From Rhabdornis inornatus (Eukaryota; Chordata; Aves; Passeriformes; Rhabdornithidae): a DNA stretch of 64,000 bases. Made by a program: the position numbers and the translations under genes. Position 1 is the first letter of the stretch, and each line of letters opens with the position of its first letter. The notes below the pieces were generated by a model. It was not told the DNA's origin. It made no database searches and was given only the letters and a program-made list of their open reading frames with translations. The stretch lies in NCBI GenBank assembly GCA_013397075.1, contig VWZS01010096.1, positions 930,001 to 994,000 of the forward strand, in the 5' to 3' direction. This document shows, piece after piece, positions 32,625-44,224 of this stretch.

Positions 32625-34190
32625 TGCGTGGAGCATTTGTATGGTTTGTGTATGTATAAATAGTTGCTACCTACATGCAGATAGAGGCATGTGTGTGTGT
32701 GTCTGGATACGCCTCCGGGGGTGTCTGTGCTCCACCAGGGTGTGTGCACACACCACGTGGAAGCACACAAGTGCCTGTGTGTGTTTGAGCATATATGTAT
32801 GTATAAATCTGTGTATTTCTATGCAATATTTTATTTTTATATGGGTTTATTTCCCATATCCTGCAGTGCTTTTCAGTATGGAGTCTTGGTGTGCACGTAA
32901 GGCTTTAGGTGGTGCATAAATACAATTAATGAGGTGCCTGGGTGGGTTTGGTGGTTTTATCATGCTTGGTTGATGTGGTGTTCATGAGCATCTCTGTGTA
33001 ACTCAGAGATGAAGGCCTCTAGTATGCAAAACTCCACAATTTATGGCATGTTGAACTATTCACCTGGTCTTTTGTGGCTAAAATCAGTGAGTACACTGTA
33101 ACAGTTGGGGTGACAGTTGGGATAGTGTGCTCCTAAAGGAATGCATGCCCCCATCCCTTCTCCTTCAGGCTATGGCTGAGTAACACTGATCATAAATTTG
33201 CAGGGACCGGATTCTCTGGTTGGCACATTTGCTCAGGGCTGCTTATGCAGCAAATCTGGGCTGCAGTGCTGCTGGAGACAGCCCTCGGAGAGCTCGCCCT
33301 CGTGCAGTCTGAGGGGAAGCCTGGTCTTGAGGGGTTCCTGCTGTAAGCTTGCTTTTTTTCAGCTCGGAGATTATTTCACCTAAATGTGTGACTTGAATTA
33401 AAATAAGTCATAAATCTGCTCTTCTGCTGGTGGTGCATCACCTGCCCACTGTGGTGGCCAGTGCTGCCATGGGGGCATCTGAGAGGGGTTTGTTGTGGGC
33501 TGGGGATGCCCGCTGGGGCAAAGACTGTCTTTGGGTACCTCTCTCCAGGGCTTGGGGCTGGGAATACATCCCTCAGCTCAGGAGGAGAGCTTTCCTCCAC
33601 TGCTCTGCACAGAAGTAGATGTCTTCAACTTTGGCATCTGTGATGGGAACTTGCGAGGGGCAGCGGGTGCTCTGGAGGCTGAGCAGGAGCAGGAGCACCA
33701 CGAACTGGCAGCAGAGGCAAGGAAGTCAATAAGCCCTGAATCTTTTATGAGACCTTGGATATTCTGATCACAGCTCTGCTGGCACTGAGATGGGAATACA
33801 GATTATCTGAGAAAGCGTCCGTGACTTGAAGCTCAGTCCTGGGTCTTCCTAAGGTTTTTAGCTTGTCTCCACATATTAACATTTTGCTGTCAAGTTGGTT
33901 TTTTTTTGGTGGGGGGGAGTTCCCCTTTTCTCCAGCTTTTTCCTGCAAGAGGAATGGAGCTCAGGTGTATTTCTGGAAGCTAGGTCTGGCTAGAGAAGAA
34001 AAGAAGGTTAGTGTGGCTAATGGGGCTATAGGAGTGTTATCTCTGAGTATTGTTAATAACAAAACTGAGCAGCAGCACCGCACGCTGGGAATTGGAAGAA
34101 AAGGAAAACCCTCGGATCCCTTGTAATCCCACCCTGCACAGCGCGACGGTGCTGGAATTGCAAGGGTTCTCACTGAATTCATTTCAGGTT
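32625..34190. other. Gene-free stretch with short GT repeat
   Basis: Non-coding. A short (GT)6 lies at 32691-32702 and a T-then-G run near 33899-33918. No transposon end or exon was recognised. Confidence 0.5.
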
Positions 34191-34191
34191 T

Positions 34192-34374
34192 GGAGAGAAA
34201 AGAAGGGAGGAAAAGAAGGAGGATGGGGAGGGGAGAAAAAAAAAAAAAGACCCCTGCACTGAGATGAATTTATGCCTAAGCTTGTCTTGGGAATGCAAAT
34301 GTGTTTAAGACTCTCTGAGCTAAACCACCCCTTTTGGGAAGAGGGAGGGAGGAAAGGGGGAAAAAAAAAAGAAG
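34192..34374. repeat. Two polypurine tracts
   Basis: A G/A tract at 34192-34250 (one T interruption, ending in A13) and a second uninterrupted 39-base G/A tract at 34336-34374 (ending in A10) lie about 85 bases apart in the same orientation. Both run from mixed GGA repeats into an A run. Such tracts can form triplex (H-DNA) structures. A perfect octamer ATGCAAAT lies between them at 34293-34300. Confidence 0.85.
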
Positions 34375-34379
34375 TATGA

Positions 34380-34850
34380 CACAGAAGGGACACTGGGAGA
34401 ATATGAAATGAGGGTTTGCTGCCCCTCCTCCCATGCCCTGCCTGCTGCCGAGCTGGCACACAGGCAGGCAGCGGGAAGCACCGGGATGCGGCACCCAGGG
34501 GGGATCCAGGCCCGTGGGTGCTGTGCTCTGACCTCCATCCCTGCAGAGATTTGGGCACAGAGGTGTCACCCCACCATCGCAGCGGCCTCAAACCCCAGCC
34601 CCTTGCTGCCTGCTCACACCAGCCTGGCTGTGAGGTGTGACGTGGCCACCACCGCGTTCCACCTGCAGAGGTGAGGGTGCTGCCCACGGGCACCGGGCAG
34701 AGCCCTGCCACCCTTGCAGAGCTGCTCCTCCAGGCTGTGCACAGGCCAGGGGAGGAGCAGGGCAGCAGGGAGAGGAGCAGAGCAGCAGCAAGCGGGAGGG
34801 AGGAGGGCTGCAGGAGGAGATGGAGCCCACTGCCAATTGGGCAGTTGTGT
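34380..34850. other. G/C-rich stretch, nothing recognised
   Basis: G/C-rich, moderately CpG-containing sequence (34430-34680) with purine-rich GGAG/CAGC runs around 34740-34820. No exon recognised. Confidence 0.5.
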
Positions 34851-34857
34851 GTGTTGT

Positions 34858-35115
34858 CTGGAGGCTGCTGCTAACCACTCGTTACAATTAAAATGAAGTG
34901 TCCGTCAGCGGCTATCTTCGCTGTGTGGCCCATATGTTTCTGAGCTGATACTGTCCGGATTATTCTGTTTGGGAGAACGATAACGGCTGTTTATAACCTT
35001 GGCAAAGACTGAGCCCTAATCAGGCTGGAGCACATTTTCACCGACTGGCTGATAACGGGCTGTTAGCTGCCTTATCGCTGGGGAGAGATAGGCCAAAATA
35101 AGCAGATCTGTGAGC
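34858..35115. promoter_or_regulatory. Enhancer-like block
   Basis: Unique sequence with GTTACAATTAAAATG, GGCTATCTTCGC, GGATTATTCTGTTTGG, CGATAACGGC, CTGATAACGGG and CTTATCGCTGGGG. GATAA/TTATC cores appear several times, as in GATA-factor sites. It also keeps scattered CpGs. One of the better enhancer candidates. Confidence 0.42.
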
Positions 35116-35169
35116 ACAGGAGCCCAACCAAGAGGCACATACTCTGGCCTGGCCTTTATTTTTAGATGC

Positions 35170-35214
35170 TCTTTTCTTTTTTTTTTTTCCTTTTTTTTTT
35201 TTTCTTCTTTTCCT
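35170..35214. repeat. 45-base pure pyrimidine tract
   Basis: Forty-five consecutive C/T residues dominated by T runs, directly after the enhancer-like block at 34.9-35.1 kb. Simple low-complexity sequence. Confidence 0.95.
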
Positions 35215-35930
35215 GGCTGATTTCAGAGAGAAGAGGAGATTATTTCAGCAGAAGGGGAGGGAGGTGATGGGTTTTGTTCACTTCGGTAAATGAGGTGGCA
35301 AGAAAGGCATGAAAAAATAACATAGGGGTGTTGTATGGCTTTCCATGTGCCCCTTAATTACCCTGTGGTGCCCCCAAGCCCCTGAGGGAATCTCGTTCTT
35401 TGGGAATAAGAATGGAGCGCATCCTTCCTCAAAGCATCCCTCCTTCCCTTGCTTTCTGACTGCTTCATCCTCTTTTTTATGGAGCTGCCTCTCCCAAACA
35501 GAGCACTGTGCTGGTTTTGGGGTGGAATAGTTTTTGTGTGGAGGAAGGGCAGTTTGAAAGAGGGCAGTTCTGCTGAGTTTTTTCACTGAAAAAGGCTTGT
35601 GCATAAAAGGTGATTTATAGCAGCAAGACCTGGGCATTCCTGCTGCAGACACCACATTGGGCCAGAGCGTCTTGAAATCATGGGTGGTTGGATACCTAAA
35701 GAGCCCAATTTCCCTGAAGGAAGCCTCGTGTTGAGGCTGGCTGGAGCATCTTCCCAGTCTGCACTGGCTATTCCCAGCAGCTGGATTAACCCAGTACAGT
35801 TTGTGGGGCAGGTGCTTTATCACAGCCATGCCATCCTCTTCCTTGGCATAGCCCGAGTCTTGCTCCATCGCACCTGTGTCACTGCTCTCGAATCTTCCAG
35901 CGAAAACGGTCCAGATCTCCCAGTGCTGCT

Positions 35931-35957
35931 CCTCCCTCCCTCCCTCCCTCCCTCCTT
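35931..35957. repeat. (CCTC)n microsatellite
   Basis: About seven CCTC units in an uninterrupted pyrimidine run. Simple repeat. Confidence 0.93.
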
Positions 35958-36853
35958 CCACTGCTCAGGCTCTGTTCTCTGCCTTGAAGTCTCAGGCAGG
36001 TGTTCAAATAAATAATGCAGCTAAAAATACCTTTTGGCAGCAGCTGGGAGTTGTTGCGAGTGGCGCTGCCAGAGTGGTGGGAATACAACATCCCGGCTCC
36101 ACGGGCAGGTGTGTCTGTGTGCTCTGGAAAAATGAGAGCAAGCACTACATGGATGAGGGTCCCTTGCCTCCTGGGCCCACTGTGGCCCCACTGACAAGGG
36201 AGTGGCATCACCTTCACCAGGGTTGGCTTCCAGTAGAAGGAGGGGACCCACCAGCTCCATCCTAGGAGCTCCATCCCAGCTCCTGGAGGAGTGTCACACC
36301 AGCCCTAGCTATGTCAGGAAAGGATAATTTGCAGTGTGGTAGGATCACAAACCATTTCCCCTTTAGGGAGCGCTTAGCAGGCTGGATCATGCAGCTGCCT
36401 CCGGGGAAGGGTGCTGAGCCCTTCCCAGTCACCTTCAGGCACTGAGAGAGAACCCAGCACCTCGGGCTTTCAGTCTGGTCTGCTGAAATTGGCAGTTTCA
36501 AAACCTCCCCCAAAAACTCTTCGCTGGCTGCATTTTGCTAGGGAGTCATCCCACCTGAATGTAGCTCCTGGTGGGTTTTCCTCTGCCCTTCACCTGCCTG
36601 GACCTTGATCTGGCAGCCCAGGGGGTGCAGAGGACTCCATGTCCACTGGCGCTCATCTCCTGGCACTGCTTGGAGACCTTTTGAGAACTGCCCTGGCAGC
36701 AAATCTTTGGACGACAGATTTAATTATTGCAACAGAAATGTTGCTGGGGGCAGTTGGCCACAAACAAAACTGACCTTGGTTTTTCCTCTTGCCCAACTGA
36801 TAACAAACTCTTGGATGCTCCCGAAGGTCAGAGCTTCTCCCACTCCGATGTGC

Positions 36854-36871
36854 AGAGGAGGAGGAGGAGGG
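36854..36871. repeat. (GAG)n short repeat
   Basis: Five to six GAG units. Short simple repeat. Confidence 0.85.
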
Positions 36872-37465
36872 ATGCTCGGCTGTGATGTTTCTGTGTCCAT
36901 GCATTTTTGGTGAGGGCTGGCCACTTTCTGCACCAGCTGTGGGCCTTTTGGTGGGTCATCCTTGTGCTTCTCATTTTGTAGAGCAAAGTGGCATGTTAAT
37001 GAATACCAGAGCAATTGTGTAGGGGTGCAAGGACAGGGACTGGCAAAGCTGAGGTGCTCCTGAATTTCATGCTGCTCTGTGAGGGCTGAGACATGGTCCT
37101 GATCACCCTTCAGAACTTGCAAGTGCCCTTGCTTTTCTAGAAGCAGGGGAGCTGCTGGTGGGGCTGACGTGGTGGCTGAGGGTCACTTGTGGTCTGGGCA
37201 GTGCTGGAATGATGCTTGAGTCCCGCAGTGCTGCCGCTTCATTGCGGCTTTGGCCACAGCTCCTTTTGAGATCTGAAAAGATGAAACCAAATGGCGTGTT
37301 GGAAAACCTTCCCAACTCTGAGGGAGATGCTGTCTAGGAATTGCTGGCTGCTTTTCTGTGCTTCTCCATGCTTTTTGGGTGTATTTAACCTGTTTTAACA
37401 GCAGAAATGCAATCCCAGCACAAAATCAGCTCGGGGTTGGACAACTTTTGGAGGGAAAACATAGT

Positions 37466-37503
37466 CCAGCTGTGGCGTGGTGACCCAGCTGTGGTGTGGT
37501 GGT
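37466..37503. repeat. 19-bp tandem duplication
   Basis: CCAGCTGTGGCGTGGTGAC is followed directly by a copy with three changes. Short slippage product. Confidence 0.82.
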
Positions 37504-40004
37504 CCAGTGTGTGCCCTCCCAAACCCGTCTGCTGTGACTTATCTCAGTCCCCAGGGCTGGGGGGTTTGCTGTGGCTCTCCAGCCTGCTGCTGGCCCATGA
37601 AATGCAGGCAGAGCTCCACAGATGCCACGAGCCAGGGCAAGCTGACTCTTCCCATCTCATCCTGCAGAGAACAAACAGAGCTCAAGGTAAAGCGCTGAAA
37701 TTTCACCGTGACCTTTTCTTAAAGCATTATAATCAAGTTGAACGTTTCCAGTTGTCCCACTAATGTTTGCCCCATGGGAGAAGGCGTCCTGCTTTGAGGG
37801 AGGATGTTTGTGGCGACGAGCATGCCGGCCCCGGGAGCTCGTGGCTCTGGATGCCAAGTGCCTGCTGGGGCTGGGGAGGCGGGGGGCAGAGGGCTGGGGC
37901 TGCTCTCTGCTGTAATGCAGCCAGGGGAGGGAATCTGCTGAACGCTCTGCATCTGCTACAGCCTTTAGCTCAGGGCTCTCCAACACATGGATTGTAAAGC
38001 ACGCAGCGCCTGGCGTGTCACCGGGCACCCGCCAGGCCTCCCATGTGTGATTCCTGGGCAGATCCTGCCTGGGGGGCACCTTGGGATTGGCTTGAGGGCA
38101 CCTGGGGCTGGAGCTCAGTCCAGGGATGTGGGGGCAGAGAGAGCCCTCAAAGTCCAGTTTGGACAACAGAGGAAGCGTTTCTGGAGGGAAGGGATGAGCT
38201 GTGTTTGTGCTGTTGTGTCTGCTAGACCTCTGTGGTCATGGGCTCTTTCTGCTGGTGTTCTGTCGTGCTGGGTCTGGGGACACAGTGTTCAACCTTCAAC
38301 CTGAGCAGGCAGCTGCCCCTCCTGTGTCCCCTGGTCCCTGTGACTTGAGTGACACAGACACTGGGGTTTCAGTGTCCCAGAAGTGAAGCAGGTGATACTG
38401 TCTTTCCAAGTGATGAAGTCTCCAAGGGTGACACAAGGAGTGTCACCAAGTGCTCCATGGAGGTTGCCCTCCCAAGTACAGCAGTACATTTCCTGTAGGA
38501 TTGGGAGCAGAATCCCTTCCGCACCCATCCTGGATTCTCTCACTGAGTTTGGCTCAAAACGACCATGACCACCTGGAATGTCTTTCAGGTCCCCACCTAA
38601 TTTTTGAAAGATATTTGAGGGATGAAGGATGGAGACAGTCATCCCACTTGTATGGGAGTGCTGGTGGTTGGAACAGGGGCTTCCAGACCCATCCAGGCAC
38701 CCACGGGGCTGCAGACTGCCCTTCACTGGTGCTGTGTTTCACCAGCCTCTGTAGTTTGCAGCTGGGTGCCCACAGCCACATCCCTGTGTGTCCCAAAGCA
38801 CCTCTCTTTGTCCTGGGAAGCCAGGGTCCCCTCTGGCTGCCTGGCTCCGCTGACATTTAGCTTGCACCATGCATATGGATGAGGAGCAGAAGGGAGGGTG
38901 ATGGGGGGCTGGCCCCGCGACCCCGCAGACACCGAGCTGCTGCTGCTGCTGCATGTGGCTCCGGGGGCTCTGGTTTTATTTTTGAATTTTCTCTTTGAAA
39001 TGTTCCAGCAATCCCGATTCAGATTTGGCCGGGAAGGAGGGCAGGCTGGCTGGGTGGGGTGCTGCTGCTTCCCAGGGGCTTCCTCCAGGCAGCCATTGGA
39101 TGCAGCTGTAGTGTTTCCAGCAAAGCTCTGTTTTAAGCATGGAAAATCGAGTTCACCACACTGTTGAAGTGTTGTCTGAACCAGCTGCCATGCAGTTTTG
39201 TGGGGTTTCGTGGTGTGGGCAATCCTTGGGACCTTTGGAGCAGCATTATCCTGTCTGGTTGGTCCCAAACGGTGGCTCACGAGGTGCTAGTGTTGGGGGC
39301 TGTGTGCTGGGGAGTTTTAGGGGGGCACCCCCTGAGTGATCTTGCTTTCTTCCCCTCCTGTGCATACCCAGAGTGTCTGAAGACATGATCGTGCCTTGTT
39401 TGCTTCCAGAGGGTAGATGGTGCTCCTGAACACAGCATTCCCTGCTGCTTCCCTTGGAGGAGAGTCCAGCCTGACTTTCAGGGGCAGGTAGCTTTGCATC
39501 TTGGAGCTGGGCTGTGGGCACAGTGGCTTGGGAAGCTGCTGCCATGGCTCAGATGCAGTCACCTTGTGGGAGGTGGCATGGCTGGGAAACCAAGGCTTGG
39601 GGCTGCCAGGTGGGGCAGGGTTGAAGGCAGTGGTCTCTGTGAGAGCCCAGAGCAGGGCAGGGAAGTGAAGCGTGCCCTGGAGAGCCCTGTGACAGGCAGG
39701 CAGGCAGGTCTGCTCTGTGAGCGTGTGCCTGTTCGGGTTGCTCCTCACTCCCAGGCATTAATTGCTGATGGAGTGGCCTCTCAGGCCAGTGCCCCCTCCC
39801 CGCATCCCTGCCAACCCCTGTATCCCCGATCTGGCTCTGGGTGCCTTCATCCCCAAGGTGACACCGCTCCCTCCTCCTGGGCAGGTCTCCCTTGCACAAA
39901 ATGGCTCCCTCTGAGCTCCCCCCACTTGCCCTTCCTCCCTTTCCCCAAAACTTTCTTGCTCTGGGGTTCGCCGCAGAGCTGTCCTCGTCTCAGTTGTTCC
40001 CGGC

Positions 40005-40385
40005 TGTCAGAGGTTATATATATCCGCTCTGCTCATGCTCATCCTCTGTAACCATTTTCTGCTACAGAATCTTCTGGCTGCTCGTTGAAGCCTTAATCCG
40101 TAATGCAGCGATCAATGGGTGTGCGCCTTTACCACTCGGATGCTCATTTTTTAATCCCCACTGCCTCCTTCAATGTCATCCCTTCCCATTTTTCTTTATA
40201 GAATTTCAGGTCTACTGTACCTGCTGATTACTTAGCGGAGACCGCTGGACATCTCCCTTAATTAATTCCATCGATTTCTCAAATCCCACAAGGTTTGGGG
40301 TCCTTAGATTTCTGAAGCAGCTAAATGGAATGTCTAAATTCCGACATTTTCCCTCTATAAATTGTTTTGCCAGGGAGACGCTGGG
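40005..40385. promoter_or_regulatory. Enhancer-like block
   Basis: Unique sequence with GCCTTAATCCGTAATGC, CAGCGATCAATGGG, CTTAATTAATTCCATCG and CATTTTTCTTTATAG. TAATCC and TAATTAA homeodomain-type cores occur within 200 bases. The block differs clearly from flanking G/C-rich filler. Candidate element. Confidence 0.38.
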
Positions 40386-40389
40386 AGGC

Positions 40390-40680
40390 AGCGCTCCAGC
40401 TTTTATTTATTTGGAGGCGATGTTAGCCCTGGAGCCCTCCCCGTCCTTGCTGCAGGCGCCGAGCAGGGCGTCGGGAGGGGGATGCTGCTCACCCCCATCA
40501 CTGGCTGTGCCCCCCATCCCCAATCCCAGCCCTCTGCTGCCGTGCATCCCAGCAGCAGCATCCTTCTGGTGAAAGGAGTGGGGTGGGACCAGCCTGGGGA
40601 AGGGAATAAAGCTCCTGGAAAGGGCCTATTAACCAGTTGGGCCCTCGCCGCGTGCGGCTGGGGAAGACTCTGTTGCTATG
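40390..40680. other. G/C-rich stretch, nothing recognised
   Basis: G/C-rich filler between two AT-rich blocks. Confidence 0.45.
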
Positions 40681-40684
40681 CGCA

Positions 40685-40870
40685 GGGAGCTTAATTTTAT
40701 TATTACTCTCTGCTATTTAATGTCTGTCTCTCAGGCAGCTGGTGATGTTTTAATGAAGCTGGAATTGCGTAGTGTGTAGCGCTGGATAATCGTAAGCTGC
40801 CGAGTCAGAATCAAATTAATAATTCATGAAATTAAAGTGTATAATTAATTCGAACCGTGCAGATGAGGAG
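40685..40870. promoter_or_regulatory. Enhancer-like block, TAAT-rich
   Basis: Dense AATTAA/TAAT strings (CAAATTAATAATTCATG, AAATTAAAGTG, ATAATTAATTCGAACC) with GGATAATCGTAAGC. Unique, no tandem order. With the 40.0 kb block it forms a pair of candidate elements about 300 bases apart. Confidence 0.42.
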
Positions 40871-40874
40871 GGAC

Positions 40875-43080
40875 CCGTGTCTTAGGCCTGAAAGGAGCAC
40901 ACACATGTCTGTGAAACGTGCATGTGTTGGTCTGCAGTGAGGGGCAGATCTGCCACCTCTCACCTCCCCAGCCCAGGTCTTTGGGCCATGCTGCCCTCCT
41001 GGCCTGTATGGCATTGGAGGCTCAGTTTTAGATGGTTTTATTTGAGAGCTTCCTCCCCACACACATTTTATTTTCAGGTTAAAATTTTTACACTAGTGTT
41101 TGGGGTGGTTATTGATGGCTGGGGAATGCCACTGGGTATGGCTACATCTCTCATCTCCTGGAGAGGAGGAGCAAGATGTGCCTCTCCCCTTCCTTGGTGT
41201 TTCTGTGGTTGTATTTGTTTTCACTGGAAATAGAGCAACCACTGGGTTGCTTTTTGAAGGGCTCCTGCAGCAAAAAGTCCTGAGGGACTCTCTGGGATTG
41301 AAAAGATGGAGAGGGTCAACTCGGTGGAGTTCACAGTTACCTGAACATGGCAGGGATGTTTCCCGTGGTGGTTTCCCAGTAATTTGTAGTGCAAAGAGCA
41401 GCCATGTGTGTTCCCAACAGCTTAAGTAAAAGCCAAAGGGACTCACAGGGCAACCGTGAAGGATGTAGGCTGGGAATTTCAGAACGTACCAGTTGCAAGC
41501 AGGTTGGGGCAACTGGGCTGAGCAGCACTGGACGCTTTGGGAGCTTTTGGTCTGTGTTCAGCTGGATCCAATGGCAGCACTGCTGATCCATCTTGCAGGA
41601 GGCACTGACCCAGTCCTCACATTCCTGCAAGTCTTTGCTGGCACCGAGGTTTCACAGCTTCACCCATGCTGTTTGCTGGGGAGAGGGATCTCTTTGCATC
41701 CTGATCCAATGTGGGACAGTTCATAATTGTCTTGGGAGCCATTTCTCTTGAGCCTCTCAGTGCACAGGGGAGGGTTTTCCTTCTGTGTGCAGGGCACCAA
41801 GTGAAATTGGAGGAAATTTGGATGTAGAACATGCACCAGCTGGAATGGAACGTCCACTTGGGTATGAAATGCCAGTCTTACCATGAGTGTTGAGTTGTCC
41901 ATGCACTGAAAACTTGATTATTCACTCAGGCTGAGATGTTAAATATTTTGCAGCTTTGAAGGCTGCACTTCTAGCATCGGAGGTCTGAGGAGAAACAGGC
42001 CCAGCCAAGCTCTCCTGCCTCTACTATTAAATAATCCAAGGTCATCATTGCTTCTGTAGCAGAGCAATGTACTGCTCTCTTTCTGCCTGGCCAGAGCAGG
42101 CTTTGCCCATTCAGTTACAGCTTCCCAATTTATGTTATTTTTGTGCAAGGCAAAACGTTGGCATTGTGGATTTGGGGCATGAATTTCTGAAGACATTTGT
42201 GAGGCAATCTTTTATTCATACGAATTTAATTTTTTTTTTTTAAGCCAAAAATCTGGCTGCAACAAGATAATGTGATTTGCTGTAAATGCCATGGCTGTGA
42301 AAGATCCTCAAGCACAAAGCTCATGGAATATCTGCTTAGAAAACTATTGAATGAAAGCAAAACTGCACTGAGAGGATGATGTGAGTTCATTTTGGAGGTG
42401 TGAATCAGGACCCCTCCCCACTTTTTAAAGTTGGCTGTAAAATCCTTTCCGCCCTGGTAGGCACACATTGTTCTTGCTGGCACAGCCATCTCAAGCAGTA
42501 TCCATGTCTAGGGACCTGCCTGGGTTGGGAAGGGGAGATTTGGTGCAGCATCGCTTTAGTTTGCTTAATCTTCCCACTCTGTTTGGTGGCTGGTGGCCCT
42601 GGTGGCTGAGGGACACCACATTTCTTCTTGAGAGAGGAGGAAAGCTGTGAATTCCCCTTTCTCCAACCCAAACAGGAACAGCAAAGTGTATTTGTATCCA
42701 GGCAGTTGGTACACACTGACTGGTTCATAGCTGTTCCAGCACTTGCTGGGTTTCAGTGGTACAGGGCAATCCTGCCCAGTGCAGAGTAAAAGCAGAGGTG
42801 GAGAAATTTTTTCCTTCTAGGATCTTGTGCAGGCAGGAAATTCAAAAGGTTACTTTTATTTTGTAGTCAGAGGCGAATGTGACTGTTTTTCATGTTTCAT
42901 TAAATGAGGTTCTTCTGATCATTTCCAGGGCCTGTTGCAGCTGTTGGCTTTGGCAATCCTGAATGGTTTTAGTTCCAGAGGAGAGACAGTATTTCAGTAT
43001 TGAAGGGGTTTTTAACACTCCCTGTCTAGGTTTCAGGAGCCTGAATACTCCAGCCATGCACCCTGTACTGTATGATGGAA
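40875..43080. other. Gene-free stretch, nothing recognised
   Basis: Non-coding sequence with a T12 run at 42230-42241. No CR1 tail, tandem array or exon was seen. Confidence 0.5.
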
Positions 43081-43084
43081 AGGC

Positions 43085-43215
43085 AAGATACACTGCACCT
43101 TCATGCTCATTAATTGCGTTCAATTAAGCCCTGAAGCTTTTGCAATACCTACTGAAATCAGGCAGTTGCTTTTGGACCGTCATGGTTGCAATTCTGCTTT
43201 TGAAATCCCATTGGT
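43085..43215. promoter_or_regulatory. Short enhancer-like block
   Basis: GCTCATTAATTGCGTTCAATTAAGC followed by unique AT-balanced sequence. CATTAATTG is a homeodomain-type core. Weak call on composition. Confidence 0.3.
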
Positions 43216-43619
43216 ACCTCCCTGCCTTGATGGAAATCTCAGGGTTTGGGGTGCTGGTGAGTGGCGCAGTTTGAGGACCAGGAATGTATAAAATATTTTT
43301 ATGAATTTTCCCCAGTACTTTTCTGATAGCTCAGAGTGAACAGTACATCCTGGCCATGTGGGAGGAAGGCATGAAACCAAGTCAGGCCACCACAGCTTGC
43401 TCCCTGAGCTTTTGTTTCAGTGTTCCAACAAACAAGCCACAGCCTGTTTCACCTCTCTGTCTCCTGCTTTTTTTCTCCATTGTAGGAAGAAAGGGAAGGG
43501 CAGGATTTCCCCCTCCCTGTGAGTGTGGCTAAACATCAGCAAAGGCACTGGGTAATGCTGAGTGGTATTAATAATAACCTGCCCGTTTTTGCTAATGTGC
43601 TCCCCTTTGGAGTTCTGGT

Positions 43620-43620
43620 C

Positions 43621-43667
<47 letters not shown>

Positions 43668-43683
43668 CATTATTACAATAGCT
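43620..43683. repeat. (TTA)n microsatellite, left flank of gap
   Basis: About 15 TTA units followed by TTATCATTATTACAATAGCT and then unknown bases. Probably longer in reality, because the assembly breaks here. Confidence 0.95.
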
Positions 43684-43891
43684 NNNNNNNNNNNNNNNNN
43701 NNNNNNNNNNNNNNNNNNNNNNNNNNNNNNNNNNNNNNNNNNNNNNNNNNNNNNNNNNNNNNNNNNNNNNNNNNNNNNNNNNNNNNNNNNNNNNNNNNNN
43801 NNNNNNNNNNNNNNNNNNNNNNNNNNNNNNNNNNNNNNNNNNNNNNNNNNNNNNNNNNNNNNNNNNNNNNNNNNNNNNNNNNNNNNNNNNN
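43684..43891. other. Assembly gap, 208 unknown bases
   Basis: A run of 208 N. The sequence entering the gap and the sequence leaving it are near copies of one another (see the right flank), so the gap sits inside repeated sequence. Two open frames that run through the N block are artefacts. Confidence 0.99.
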
Positions 43892-43920
43892 TTATTATTA
43901 TTATCATTATTACCATAGCT
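43892..43920. repeat. (TTA)n right flank of gap
   Basis: Resumes with TTA units and ends TTATCATTATTACCATAGCT, matching the last bases before the gap with one substitution (CAATAGCT versus CCATAGCT). Confidence 0.9.
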
Positions 43921-43924
43921 GTTA

Positions 43925-44160
43925 CAACACAAGATGCAGGGAAGCCGAGGAGTTGAGCTGGCTGCCTCCATGTCTCTGCCTCCATCCTGCTCCATCATCC
44001 CCTGCCTGTGGGGTGGGTGGCTCATGTCCCAAGCCCTGAGCAGTTCCTGCTCCCTGGCCCCGTGCCGGCTCATCCCCACCAGGTGGGAATGGTGGGAGAC
44101 CCTCGGCTCTTGGCTCAGAGCTGCTGCCTCCTCCCCGCCCATCCCGGAGGTGATGGGGAG
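43925..44160. other. G/C-rich stretch, nothing recognised
   Basis: Filler between the gap and the G-rich run. Confidence 0.4.
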
Positions 44161-44166
44161 GTGGAA

Positions 44167-44195
44167 GGGGGCAGGGGGAGTGGGTGTGGGAGGGG
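44167..44195 (+). other. G-quadruplex-prone run
   Basis: Five guanine tracts (44167-44171, 44174-44178, 44182-44184, 44188-44190, 44192-44195) are separated by loops of 1-3 bases, which satisfies the usual four-tract G-quadruplex pattern. It lies just upstream of the TAATTA-rich block. Confidence 0.6.
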
Positions 44196-44224
44196 TGCCC
44201 GGCAGAAGGGGTTAGTGCCAAACA

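Larger units (their letters stand above)
35220..40000. other. Gene-free stretch, G/C-rich filler
   Basis: Almost 5 kb with no exon, RNA gene or transposon end that I recognise. Small features only: the TCCC repeat at 35931, a GAG run at 36854-36871, and a near-exact 19-bp duplication at 37466-37503. The minus-strand frame at 35278-35961 (227 codons) has no recognisable domain and is treated as chance. Confidence 0.55.

Noticed and set aside
35278..35961. 227-codon open frame, minus strand
   Set aside because: No recognisable domain; the start region is a run of Gly-Arg-Glu from the TCCC microsatellite read backwards.
43417..44142. Open frames of 145-241 codons across the assembly gap
   Set aside because: They are open only because the unknown bases hold no stop codon; the rest is poly-Ile or poly-Asn from the TTA repeat.
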